Made by a program: the position numbers and the translations under genes | Assembly: GCF_014197435.1 (NCBI RefSeq) | Contig: NZ_JACIFP010000001.1 | Span: 1,364,001-1,428,000 of the forward strand | Direction: 5' to 3' | Length of the DNA stretch: 64,000 nucleotides | Source: Gordonia humi | GTDB lineage: Bacteria; Actinomycetota; Actinomycetes; Mycobacteriales; Mycobacteriaceae | Notes under the pieces: model-generated | What the model was told of the DNA's origin: nothing | What the model saw: only the letters and a program-made list of their open reading frames with translations | The model's database searches: none | In this document: piece after piece, positions 20,665 through 28,949 of the stretch | Numbering within the stretch: position 1 is the first letter of the stretch | Layout: each line of letters opens with the position of its first letter

Positions 20665-20978
20665 GGGGACGAAATCTCGACCCGGCAGCGTGCGAACGAC
20701 TGATGCACCGCATGCTGTGGCTCGCACCGAAACTCACCGACGCCGCATGCACACGCAACCCGCAACTGTTCGACAGCAAAGCTCTCGACGAGTCCGTCGA
20801 CGCCGCCGCAGACCGTCACGAGCAGGCCGCTGCGATCTGCTGGCGGTGCCCCGCACTCAGGGCGTGCCGTGACTACATGGACAGCGTCGGCCGGGACCGG
20901 AGAGTCGACGGAGTGATCGCAGCCCGCATCCCAGCACCATCTGCCGGTGTCGGCAGGCCACGCAAGGCGGCGTCGTGA
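20661..20978 (+). CDS. WhiB-like iron-sulfur protein carried by the element
   Basis: 105 residues. The four cluster ligands are visible: Cys in DAACTRN (about residue 25), then CWRCPALRAC (C-x2-C-x5-C) at about residues 60-69. The usual GVWGG turn is replaced by VDGVIAAR, and a basic tail follows (GRPRKAAS). WhiB-like proteins bind RNA polymerase sigma region 4 and alter promoter choice; phage-borne members can repress host whiB genes. Here it sits in the late half of the element operon. Confidence 0.82.
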   Translation: MRGRNLDPAACERLMHRMLWLAPKLTDAACTRNPQLFDSKALDESVDAAADRHEQAAAICWRCPALRACRDYMDSVGRDRRVDGVIAARIPAPSAGVGRPRKAAS

Positions 20979-21337
20979 CGCCGTTCGTCTGCCGCAGTTG
21001 TTCCGGTCCATGCCCACGGTTCGCAGGCCCATTCGGTTGGCTCTGCGACACCTGCATTGCGTTCACCGCCGTCATCGACGACACCACAATTCCAGGAGAC
21101 CTTGATATGTCCAAGAGCCGACCCATGGCCTACTGCACTGCCGACGGCTGCGGCCGCCGCACACGCGCCGCCTCGAAACAGTGCAGCCAACACCGGACCA
21201 GCGCTGTCCCCGTCATCACCGTCAACGATGCCGGTTTCCTCGACATCCACGGCATCATGCACAGCCCGACAGAGGCCCTCGAACTCGCCAACAAGATCGC
21301 CGACGTCCTCGCCGGAGGCCGCCGTGGACGTCACTGA
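20975..21337 (+). CDS. Cys-rich hypothetical protein, possible double zinc finger
   Basis: 120 residues from a GTG that overlaps the previous stop. N-terminal CRSCSGPC and CDTC, then CTADGCGRR and KQCSQH, give two Cys clusters. An internal ATG at 21107 follows AGGAG at a good distance, so a shorter product (about 76 residues, MSKSRPMAYC) may also or instead be made. Unknown function. Confidence 0.6.
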   Translation: MTPFVCRSCSGPCPRFAGPFGWLCDTCIAFTAVIDDTTIPGDLDMSKSRPMAYCTADGCGRRTRAASKQCSQHRTSAVPVITVNDAGFLDIHGIMHSPTEALELANKIADVLAGGRRGRH

Positions 21338-21650
21338 CGACCAAGCACGACTGATCACCTACGTCACCGCCGAGTTCGTCCGCCGTCGACAACTCACCGG
21401 CCAACCGATCCCCAACCAAGTGCGGCGACTACTGAGTGAGGTGTCCGCGCACGGAACCTCCGAGCGTGAGCCGGAACCAGACTCAGAACCAGATCTGATC
21501 GACACCACCGAAGCCGCGGCAATCCTGCACTGCACGACTCGCAACATCCGCAGGATTGCCGCAGACCTCGACGGTGAGCAGATCGCAGGCAGGTGGATCT
21601 TCCACCGCGCCGATGTCATCGAATACGCACACCTCAAGGAGGCCTCGTAA
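21324..21650 (+). CDS. helix-turn-helix DNA-binding protein
   Basis: 108 residues, GTG start overlapping the previous gene by 14 nt. The C-terminal half is an excisionase/MerR-like domain: LIDTTEAAAILHCTTRNIRRIA, then GRWIFHRADVIEYAHLK. It is a second candidate for the recombination directionality factor. Confidence 0.7.
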   Translation: MDVTDDQARLITYVTAEFVRRRQLTGQPIPNQVRRLLSEVSAHGTSEREPEPDSEPDLIDTTEAAAILHCTTRNIRRIAADLDGEQIAGRWIFHRADVIEYAHLKEAS

Positions 21651-21814
21651 TGGCTAACACAGATCCGCTCGTCGCCGGAGCCAAGCAGTACCTCGCTGAA
21701 CTCTCGGACGACGAGTTCGACACGCTCGTCGCCGAAGTCCGCGAACCCGACAGCGAACCGAAGGCCAGCACCGTCGCCGACGGCCGCGAACGCTTCCAGA
21801 ACGGACGCCGCTAA
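21650..21814 (+). CDS. small acidic hypothetical protein (54 aa)
   Basis: Starts MANTDPLVAGAKQYLAELSD after an AAGGAGG site 8 nt upstream; overlaps the previous stop by one base. Very acidic helical peptide. The strong ribosome site supports it. Confidence 0.6.
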   Translation: MANTDPLVAGAKQYLAELSDDEFDTLVAEVREPDSEPKASTVADGRERFQNGRR

Positions 21815-21816
21815 TC

Positions 21817-22716
21817 ATGCCCAAGAACGCCACCAAGACCCTGCCGATCCGCGCACGGATCGAAGCAGCCAACACCGATCTACAGGCCGCCAAGAGTCTG
21901 AAAGACCAGCTAAATCAGTACTCTCAGGCAACCGAACGGCACGACGTCGACGAAGAGTTCCGGCAACGCATCCGCGACGGTGCCACCCCCGCAGACCTCG
22001 TCGACGAGTACGTCGCCGCCAAGAATCGCGAAACAGCCCTCCACCTGTTCGGCACCAACGTCATCAGGACCACCCTAGAATCGGTGACCCTGCCGACCCG
22101 ACTCGAGACAGCATTCGTCGACACCGCCCTCGACATGTGCCGCGATGAACTCGAGACAATCATGGGCCGCGTCGACGAGCACCGTGACCTCATCGCGCGG
22201 CATCCCGACAGCGCGGAGGCTGCGCTCGCAACCGGCGAACTCGAGGCATGGGAGACCGTCGAGCAGATCCTCGGCGACTACGACCAGCTGCTCGCCGAAT
22301 ACCGACGTCAGATACGCCTCGCCAACGACGGTCTCGGCGGACCGCTCATCGGCAGTGTGCAGTGCCGAGACTTCCTCGACGTGAGCAGCTACTGGCAGCA
22401 CCAACGGCGCACCACGTCGATCCTCGAGGGCTATCCCGACCAGACGATCCGCGCGTGGTTCCGGCCCGCCGACACCCGCGGACGCAGCCGAGCCGAGCAT
22501 CTCCTCGCCGTCGCAGACAGCGGACCATGGATGCCCGACGCCCGCGACCTCGCCGCCGCCACCGGTATCGCCGAGCAACTCTGCCGACACCGCTGGAACA
22601 CCGGCACTCTCGGCGCAGACAGGCAGTTCTTCGCCCGCCAGATCGCCAACCTACGGCGCATCACACACGACGAACCACTACCCGAGCAGAAGCCCGCAGC
22701 TCGGCGACTCGCATAA
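21817..22716 (+). CDS. helical hypothetical protein of the element
   Basis: 299 residues, mostly alpha-helical, with likely coiled coil at residues about 8-60 and 120-175. A segment YWQHQRRTTSILEGYPDQTIRAWF near residue 190 is aromatic and basic. No known motif. Followed by a 13-bp hairpin. Confidence 0.65.
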   Translation: MPKNATKTLPIRARIEAANTDLQAAKSLKDQLNQYSQATERHDVDEEFRQRIRDGATPADLVDEYVAAKNRETALHLFGTNVIRTTLESVTLPTRLETAFVDTALDMCRDELETIMGRVDEHRDLIARHPDSAEAALATGELEAWETVEQILGDYDQLLAEYRRQIRLANDGLGGPLIGSVQCRDFLDVSSYWQHQRRTTSILEGYPDQTIRAWFRPADTRGRSRAEHLLAVADSGPWMPDARDLAAATGIAEQLCRHRWNTGTLGADRQFFARQIANLRRITHDEPLPEQKPAARRLA

Positions 22717-22730
22717 CCCCACAGCACCAC

Positions 22731-22775
22731 GATGACCCCGACCAGACACCCACGCGGTGTTCGGTCGGGGTCATC
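22731..22775 (+). terminator. hairpin between the 299-aa gene and the HNH gene
   Basis: GATGACCCCGACC (22731-22743) pairs with GGTCGGGGTCATC (22763-22775) around a 19-nt loop. It has no T-tract. Confidence 0.6.
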
Positions 22776-22798
22776 ACCATCTACCCCAGGAGACATCG

Positions 22799-23098
22799 AT
22801 GGCATGGACCAACGGCGACAGCAGAACATCCTCGACCGCATGGCGTGCGATCCGCAAGCAGGCCATCGCACGCGACGGCAACCGATGCACCGACTGCGGC
22901 GTTCACGGCGATGACATGCGCCTCGAGTGCGACCACATCGTGCCCGTCGCCGAAGGAGGCACCGACACCCTCGAGAACGCGCGCATGCTGTGCATCACCT
23001 GCCACGCCGTCAAGACCCGAGCCGAAAGCAACCGAGGACGCGCACGGCGAGCAGCACGAGGACACCGGCCACCTGAGAAACACCCCGGACTGCTCTGA
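22799..23098 (+). CDS. HNH endonuclease
   Basis: 99 residues. HNH core: KQAIARDGNRCTDCG, LECDHIVPVAEGG, LENARMLCITCHAVKT, with both CxxC zinc pairs and the catalytic DH intact. AGGAG lies 6 nt before the ATG. In actinophages such small HNH proteins often sit next to the terminase and the cos end. Here nothing but a 200-bp GC-rich non-coding stretch follows. Confidence 0.88.
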   Translation: MAWTNGDSRTSSTAWRAIRKQAIARDGNRCTDCGVHGDDMRLECDHIVPVAEGGTDTLENARMLCITCHAVKTRAESNRGRARRAARGHRPPEKHPGLL

Positions 23099-23297
23099 AC
23101 CTACCCAGGGGGCACCCCCGCCAGACCCAACCAGCCGACCACGTAGGGCATAGGCGTTCTGTTTGCGTACGGGTCTGGGGATTCTGGCGTTCGACGTGCG
23201 CATGACCACCCCAGGGGGAGGGGCCCTCCACCCATGCCGCCCCGCACCTCAGGGCACCCCCGGGGCACTGAAGGCGATGCCGGTCTGCGAGACGCGG
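23099..23297. other. GC-rich non-coding stretch after the HNH gene
   Basis: No gene. Runs of C and G dominate, for example CCCAGGGGG at 23104 and 23210 and CCCCCGGGG near 23258, several self-complementary. Its place after an HNH gene is where a cos or pac recognition region could lie. This is speculation from position. Confidence 0.3.
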
Positions 23298-23937
23298 TTA
23301 GGAACGTCTGGCCTCCTTGTTCGAATAGTGGAGGCCGAGACCCGCGAAGTCAGGAAATATCGTCGTCGCGTTGAAGCCGAAACTCTTCTCTAGTTCATCG
23401 AGGAGGCGATCCTTAGCGAGCGACGGGACGACGACTCCAAGCGCTGCAGGAAACCGAATCTGAGTTCGACCTCGTTCGTTTACGCGCCCGCTTGGGCCGC
23501 AAATCTTCTCGAGCTGTTGCCGAGAGTTCCTGCGCCATCGCTCAGACGGAGGCACGAGTCTGAACAGTTCCGATTCTGGCGATTCGACCTGGCTTAGTGG
23601 ATTGGTATGGAGCAGGAACAGGCCGCGCTGTGCTGCTATCCGCGGATCGATCGGTGGGATCTTGTAGCGCAGCGCGGCTGGGCTCTTACCAGTATTGAGC
23701 ATCTTCGCGTACGAATCTGGCTTCCAAGGGCTACGAATCTCCTTAAACTCATCTCGGCGGATAGCAAGCAGTACTCCGTCGCGATCCCTGCTCTCGTCAT
23801 TTGAGCACAGGAACCACAGTGCGATGAACGGATCGGTGGTGCAGTCAACAAGTCTGGTCAACGCACCGTGATGCCGCAAACGCGCCAGGATCTCGTAGTC
23901 GCCGAGGTGCTGTGCACCATCGATCCCAAGTCTCCTA

Positions 23938-25060
23938 GTGTCGCGTGTCGTTAGATAGTTTATGGTTGTGCTTTCTTCAGGATTTCGTCGGCGGTCGTGG
24001 TCCAGACGAAGGGGTGTTTGCGGTCGTTCCAGCCGTTGATAAAGGCGCGGATTTTGGCGTTGAGGTCTTTGACTGAGGTGAAGACGCCGCGGCGGATGGC
24101 TTGGCGGTCGATGATGCCGAACCAGACTTCGACGAGGTTGAGCCAGGAGCCGGAGGTCGGGGTGAAGTGGATGTGAATGTTCGGGTGCTGCTCGAGCCAG
24201 TCGCGGACTTCAGCCTTTTTATGGGTGGCGTAGTTGTCCATCACCAGGTGTAGTTCCCGGTTGCCGTAGGCGCGGTCGATCTGCCGCAGGAACGCCAGGA
24301 ACTCCTGGTGGCGATGTCGTGGCTTGACGGCTGCGGTGACTTGTCCGGTCGCGATCTCCAACGCGGCGAACAGTGTGGTGGTGCCGTGTCGTTTGTAGTC
24401 GTGGGTGCGGCGTTCGATCTGTCCCGGCTGCATCGGGAGCATCGGTGCGGTCCGATCCAGGGCCTGGATCTGGGATTTCTCGTCCACGCACAGTACGATC
24501 GCGTTCTCCGGTGGCTCCAGGTACAGGCCGACGACGTCGGTGACCTTGGCGACCAGTTCGGGATCGGTGGAGAACTTGAAGGTTCCCGACCGCCACGGCT
24601 GAACCCCGTATTCGCGCCAGGCACGGGCAACGGTGGCGTTCCCGATCCCCAAATGGCCGGCCAACAGGCGTGAGGACCAGTGCGTGACGCCGTACTTCTT
24701 CGGCGGTGGCATCAACGTAGCCGAAACGACCTCGGCATGATCGAGATGCCGCGGACGGCCCGGTCGGTCAGCATCGAGGAGGCCGTCCAGGCCGCCATGA
24801 AGATAGCGGTCACGCCATTTGAGGACCGTCGGCACCGACGTCCCGACCACCTCGCTGATCCGCGTGTTCGCCACACCCGCAGCCGCCAGCGACACGATCC
24901 GCGCACGCCGCACCAGGCCCGCCGACGTCGAGGTCGACCGCAACAGCCGGTCCAGTTCAGCAGCATCGCCCTCACGCAATTGCAGCGCCGGGGCCGGAGA
25001 ATTCGCCATATCCCATTATCGCAAGCCGCAAACCATCAACTCATTAACGACACGCGACAC
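23938..25060 (-). mobile_element. IS630-family insertion sequence, 1.12 kb
   Basis: Bounded by TA on both sides (23936-23937 and 25061-25062), the duplicated target of this family. Including the TA, the ends are perfect inverted repeats of 18 bp, TAGTGTCGCGTGTCGTTA against TAACGACACGCGACACTA. It contains one intact transposase gene. Intact ends and target duplication suggest a young insertion. Confidence 0.93.
23960..25009 (-). CDS. IS630-family transposase
   Basis: 349 residues, full length in a single frame. It has N-terminal paired-type helix-turn-helix domains (residues about 28-120), then a DDE domain: Asp in VLCVDEKSQIQ, Asp in LVMDNYATHK, Glu in LNLVEVWFGI. It performs cut-and-paste transposition into TA sites. 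It lies in the same orientation as the FRG gene it interrupts. Confidence 0.95.
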   Translation of the reverse strand: MANSPAPALQLREGDAAELDRLLRSTSTSAGLVRRARIVSLAAAGVANTRISEVVGTSVPTVLKWRDRYLHGGLDGLLDADRPGRPRHLDHAEVVSATLMPPPKKYGVTHWSSRLLAGHLGIGNATVARAWREYGVQPWRSGTFKFSTDPELVAKVTDVVGLYLEPPENAIVLCVDEKSQIQALDRTAPMLPMQPGQIERRTHDYKRHGTTTLFAALEIATGQVTAAVKPRHRHQEFLAFLRQIDRAYGNRELHLVMDNYATHKKAEVRDWLEQHPNIHIHFTPTSGSWLNLVEVWFGIIDRQAIRRGVFTSVKDLNAKIRAFINGWNDRKHPFVWTTTADEILKKAQP

Positions 25061-25493
25061 TAGCGTGAGCGATCGCGGCCGCTTCATGGTCTGCGATGTC
25101 GTCAGGAGACATCCCGGCCCTAGTCGCCGTCGAATCTAGTCTCCAGGAGATATCGCCCTGGCCGCGCCAGTAGACCCCCTCTGGCGGGCCAGCCACTGAG
25201 ATTCCCATCGCGGCACGGAGCACCTGCCCGACTACGTCCTGCACTGCATTCCTACGACCCGCCTTAAACTGAGATTCTTCAGTCCCGGGCGGTCGGTACA
25301 GCATCCACTCTGGCCAGTTCACAGCGACCATTCTCGCTTGGGGTTTCGAGTCCGCGCACGGTAGGGCAGTGAAGTGGCTATCATCAGGGACGATTCTTCT
25401 TGATCTGGAATGCTGGATCAGGCCAACAAGCGAGATCAGGACGATCGACCGGGGGATGCCCCTGGGTCCTCAGCCCTGCCGAACGAGTTCACC

Positions 25494-25514
25494 AGTCCGC
25501 AGTCAGTCCGCAGT
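25494..25514 (+). promoter_or_regulatory. right arm-type integrase sites (2x AGTCCGCAGT)
   Basis: AGTCCGCAGT at 25494-25503 and 25505-25514, with the same 11-bp period as the left pair at 13817. It lies about 105 bp inside attR. The remaining sequence 25332-25617 shows no gene. Confidence 0.7.
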
Positions 25515-25617
25515 AGCTCCAACACGGTGCATCTCCAACAAACGCAAGCAACGCTTTGACCTGGTAAGAGTCGGTTCAGCCATCCATGTCAACAATTATA
25601 AACGCCCAGGACGTCGA

Positions 25618-25689
25618 GTTCGGGACGAAGAGGTCGTGGGTTCGAATCCCGCTACCCCGACGCTAGGTTGAGATAGCAGAAGAGGCCCT
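25618..25689 (+). repeat. attR: second copy of the 72-bp repeat
   Basis: Identical to 13680-13751; contains the 3' half of tRNA-Pro without a 5' half. It continues into the chromosomal terminator stem (AGGCCC.CGG pairing to CCG.GGGCCT up to about 25718). Confidence 0.95.
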
Positions 25690-25765
25690 CGGCCCGCAGA
25701 GATGCGGACCGGGGGCCTCCTCGTCTCTCCCTACTCGATCACCGCGCCGAAGCCGGGTTAGCCAG

Positions 25766-25876
25766 TCAGCTTCCGTTGATCAGCGACATCAACGCGAACG
25801 GTGCGGCGGCGATGGTCGTGACGACGACCGCGACGACGATGCCGATGGCCAACAACGGATCTGCGTCTCCACCCAT
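25766..25876 (-). CDS. 36-residue single-span membrane peptide
   Basis: The ATG at 25876 is preceded by GAGGAGG at an ideal distance. The peptide starts MGGDADPLLAIGIVVAVVV and ends in PFALMSLINGS: one transmembrane helix with short polar ends. The strong ribosome site and clean hydrophobic pattern support it. The 310 bp upstream (25877-26189) contain only fragments that might be a decayed secreted-protein gene (VETCTGPNGAVIEVTESR in one frame); nothing firm. Confidence 0.55.
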   Translation of the reverse strand: MGGDADPLLAIGIVVAVVVTTIAAAPFALMSLINGS

Positions 25877-26189
25877 GACGGACCTCCTCTGTAGTGCGAA
25901 TGGACTACAAGGTAGATCGGTGCGGTCCGGCTCTCTGTTACCTCGATCACGGCGCCGTTCGGGCCCGTGCAGGTCTCCACTCCGATGCTCGACCCCGCGC
26001 TGCCGCACCACGGTGCGCAACTCGCAGGTGATCGGAAGAGAAGGGCTGGGCGTCGACGGTCCTCGATGATTCGGCCGGGCAGCGTCGAAGACGACGTCGA
26101 TCGGCGAGCCCGGTGTGGTGAATCCGTCCGAACCCCGCACACCGCTCGTCCGGCGGTCCCCCGTCGGGAGCGCTCGTCCAGGCGAATGC

Positions 26190-27580
26190 TCATCGCAATC
26201 CGAGAGTCTTGAAGGCGTTGAGCGATCGGATGAGGATCGCGGCCCAGCGTTCTGCCGAGGTGTCGGCCGGCGGTTGCAGAGAACGGAGCCGCTGTTGGGC
26301 GACGTTCTGGGCGTCGGTGTATTTCAGGAGGCCTCCGGCGCCGTGTCGCCTCCCGAGGCCGGAGTCGCCCATGCCTCCCATCGGGGCGTCGACGCTGCCC
26401 CAGGCGGCGGCGAAGGCTTCGTTGACGTTGACCGTGCCCGCGCGCAGCCGAGTCGCCAGGGCTCGAGCGTCGGCTCCGTCGCGACTCCACACGCTGGCGT
26501 TGAGGCCATAGGGTGTGGCGTTGGCTAGAGCGACGGCGTCGTCGATGTCGGTGTAGCGATAGAGTGCCACCACGGGCCCGAAGGTCTCCTGGGCGAACAG
26601 TGTCATCTCGGGGTGACGTCGGTCAGGATCGTCGGCTCGAAGAACAGAGGTCCGAGATCGGGTCGGGCCCGTCCGCCGGCCAGGATCGTCGCGCCCTTGC
26701 CGACGGCATCGGTGACGTGGGCACTGACACTGTCGAGTTGCGCACTGTTGGTCAGGCTGCCGACGTCCATACTGTAGTCGTACGCGGGCCCGAGTCGAAG
26801 CGCTCTCGTTCGTTCAGTGAACTCCGAGACGAACAGGTCGAAGATCTCGTCGGCGAGGTAGATCCGCTCGATGGACACGCAGAGTTGCCCACTCGAAGGG
26901 AAGCAGCCCGAGACGGCGCCCGCGACGGCCCTGTCGACGTCTGCATCGGGCAGCACGATCATCGGGTTCTTCCCGCCGAGTTCGAGCGATGCACCGACTA
27001 GGCGTTGGCCTGCTCTCATCGCGATCCTGCGGCCGCCCGCGGTCGAGCCGGTGAACATGACGTAGTCACCGTTGTCGAGAAGAGGATCTCCGACGGTGTC
27101 GACGTCGCCGACGACCAGCTGCCACACGTCCTCGGGCAGGCCCGCTTCGCGGAGCAGATCGAGGGCCCACAGGGCGGTGAGAGCGGTCTGGGTGTCGGGT
27201 TTCTGGACCACGGCGTTGCCTGCGAGCAGCGCTGGGATGGTGTCGCCTGCGGCGAGTGCGAGGGGGTAGTTCCAGGGAGAGATGACCGTGACAAGGTGGT
27301 GGTGTTCGGTGGTGTGAGTGAGCATCGGGATCGCGCCCCTGCGCCGCTTCGGACGGAGCCGTCGCTCGACGCTGCGAGCGTAGTAGCGGGCGGTGTTCGC
27401 GATGTCGATGATCTCCATGACCGCGTCGCGTCGGGTCTTGCCGTTGTCGGCCTGGATGAGGTCGAGCCCCTCGTCATGGCGTTCGAGTAGGAGGTCATGG
27501 AAACGGAGGATGATCTGCTTGCGATCTCGGGCGGGAGTCTTCGACCAACTGGTCTGGGCAGTGCGCGCACGCGAGAACAC
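26190..27580 (-). pseudogene. succinate-semialdehyde dehydrogenase-type ALDH, N-truncated and frameshifted
   Basis: Two frames together give one aldehyde dehydrogenase of the GabD2 type. The first (27580 to 26603) contains ISPWNYPLALAAGD, GSTAGG, LELGGKNPMIV and the catalytic Cys in SSGQLCVSIERIY, and runs to TDVTPR then stop. The second continues at once with MTLFAQETFGPVVALYRY to the C-terminus. One missing base near 26606 (CCCCGAGATG) explains the break. The product also lacks about the first 50 residues of the family. A GTG with GAGGAGG upstream at 27580 could still make the truncated first part. Divergent from a TetR gene. Confidence 0.85.
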
Positions 27581-27770
27581 GTCGTCCCCTCCTCGGTCAC
27601 CCGTTCCCGTATGTGTCGAGGCGGGTGCGTATGCTCCTTCTGCCGTTCACTGCGCACGCGGTCGGCGACGGCTTGATCGCTGCCCGGATACGGGGAGCTG
27701 ATGTATCGGACTATGTACAGCGTGCTCAGTGCGTGTCTCAGGCTCGGCAAGGCTGTTCTCCATTCCGGGT

Positions 27771-27799
27771 GTGTCCACGTGCGGCTCGGACGTGGATAC
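27771..27799. promoter_or_regulatory. palindrome, probable TetR operator
   Basis: GTGTCCACGT (27771-27780) and ACGTGGATAC (27790-27799) are inverted copies with one mismatch and a 9-bp spacer. They end 7 bp before the TAGTTT promoter hexamer of the tetR gene. Right place for autoregulation and control of the divergent aldehyde dehydrogenase. Confidence 0.6.
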
Positions 27800-27818
27800 A
27801 GCATGTAGTTTGTTGTCC

Positions 27819-28463
27819 ATGTCGCGACCCACCGCTCCGGACTCGTCGCCTCGGCGACGGTTGACAGCGCAGCAGCGTCAGTCGCAGTTGCTCGACATCG
27901 CGGAACGTCTGTTCACCGAGCACGGCTACGAGGGTGTGACGATGGAGGACATCGCTCGGGAGGCCGGCATCACCAGACCGATCGTGTACCGCCATCTCGA
28001 GAGCAGAGAAGACGCCTTCCTCTCGTGCGTGCGTCGAGCACGTCGGCAGTTCGAGCAGTCGATCTTGGACTCGGCGACCCTCCCGCTGGACGATCTGACG
28101 GCCAGAATCACTGCGGCGGGCAGGTCCTACCTCGACATGATCGAGGTCGATCCCCAACGATGGCGCTTGTTGTTCGCCACGTCGTCGGGCATCGACGGCT
28201 ACCTCGTCGATCAGCTGGCCGCGATGCGGGCGCAGACTGTCGAGGTCATCGCGACCGCCATCCGGCCGTATGCATCCGGTGCGGCCGAGGAGTCCGTCGA
28301 GGCCTTCGCGTACATGGTGTCGGGTATCGGGGAACAACTCGGCCGGTGGTGGCTGGTCCGCCCAGAGGTCTCGCGGGACAGAGTGCTGGCGTACTACGTC
28401 GCCGCGATCGGTGGCGCCGCACAGGCGACGCTGGAGTTGCCGCCTCCGCCGAGTACATCCTGA
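27819..28463 (+). CDS. TetR-family transcriptional regulator
   Basis: 214 residues. The N-terminal helix-turn-helix is at about residues 20-65: AERLFTEHGYEGVTMEDIAREAGITRPIVYRHLESRE. The C-terminal ligand-binding domain is helical. The ATG at 27819 is chosen because TAGTTT (27806-27811) ends 7 nt upstream; the longer frame start at 27729 lacks support. Neighbours are a broken aldehyde dehydrogenase (divergent) and a YhgE/Pip remnant (convergent), so its original target may be either. Confidence 0.88.
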   Translation: MSRPTAPDSSPRRRLTAQQRQSQLLDIAERLFTEHGYEGVTMEDIAREAGITRPIVYRHLESREDAFLSCVRRARRQFEQSILDSATLPLDDLTARITAAGRSYLDMIEVDPQRWRLLFATSSGIDGYLVDQLAAMRAQTVEVIATAIRPYASGAAEESVEAFAYMVSGIGEQLGRWWLVRPEVSRDRVLAYYVAAIGGAAQATLELPPPPSTS

Positions 28464-28480
28464 TCGCAGCTCTCCTCCGC

Positions 28481-28730
28481 TCACGCAGATGCCTTGAAAG
28501 CGTCGGCGATGAGCGACGCGGTGTACTGCCTGCCCGCGAGGGTGGGGTGCACGGGGATCCCGTAGTCGACGATTGCGACGGGCATGTCTTTGACGGTCTT
28601 GGACGGATTCCCACATGACCCACATGTAGAGCGCGGCGAAAGCCAGCGGTACGACGACCAGCACGGCCAACAGTCGCGCGATCCGCGACCGTTGAACTCG
28701 GGTGGACCTGTCGGTGTCGTCGGATGTCAT
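28481..28730 (-). pseudogene. N-terminal remnant of a YhgE/Pip-type membrane protein
   Basis: The first 40 residues are intact: a charged start, then RLLAVLVVVPLAFAALYMWV, ending MWE. After a one-base insertion the frame resumes as PSKTVKDMPVAIVDYGIPV and stops after KASA. YhgE/Pip proteins have exactly this pattern (ALY.W..WNPTE..., PVAIVN.D) and are normally over 600 residues, so this is a short, frameshifted stub. Confidence 0.7.
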
Positions 28731-28793
28731 CGAACCCCCTTGTGTTCTCGCGCCGACCACTGCGTCGGTGCGACCTGAATCACATGGAGCATA

Positions 28794-28815
28794 AAGTTAC
28801 ATTGCGTAAGTTACA
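28794..28815 (+). repeat. two AAGTTACA direct repeats in an intergenic region
   Basis: AAGTTACA at 28794-28801 and 28808-28815, 14 bp apart; TTAC-N5-GTAA is also an inverted repeat. Possible operator for the YhgE-type gene (TetR regulators often control these) or for the siderophore operon. Confidence 0.4.
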
Positions 28816-28929
28816 AGTCGTAGCAGTGGTCTCGGTGGTGCGGGTGTGTCCGGACGGCGGTGCGGGACACGGTCCGGTTCGTGGCTGCCCGGACGGCCTG
28901 CCAGTACATGCTCGCCTCGAGAAAAGAGC

Positions 28930-28948
28930 TAAGGCTAGCATTACTACC
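28930..28948 (+). promoter_or_regulatory. possible DtxR/IdeR iron box
   Basis: TAAGGCTAGCATTACTACC matches 11 of 19 positions of the IdeR/DtxR consensus, most of them in the left and central part. It overlaps the TAGCAT hexamer that ends 8 nt before the ATG at 28950, where an iron repressor would block transcription. Confidence 0.45.
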
Positions 28949-28949
28949 A

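Larger units (their letters stand above)
23298..25331 (-). pseudogene. FRG-domain protein gene interrupted by an IS630-type insertion
   Basis: The N-terminal part (25331 to about 25061) contains VYWRGQGDISWRLDST, the first FRG motif. The C-terminal part (about 23937 to 23298) contains RLRHHGALTRLVDCTTDPF and ALWFLCSN, the second. Deleting 1125 bp (IS plus one TA) joins them in frame across HEAAAIAHA-RRLGIDGA and restores 302 codons. FRG-domain proteins recur in defence islands and mobile elements; their activity is not settled as far as I know. The cargo gene is therefore recently broken, not eroded: no other frameshift or stop is present. Confidence 0.88.
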
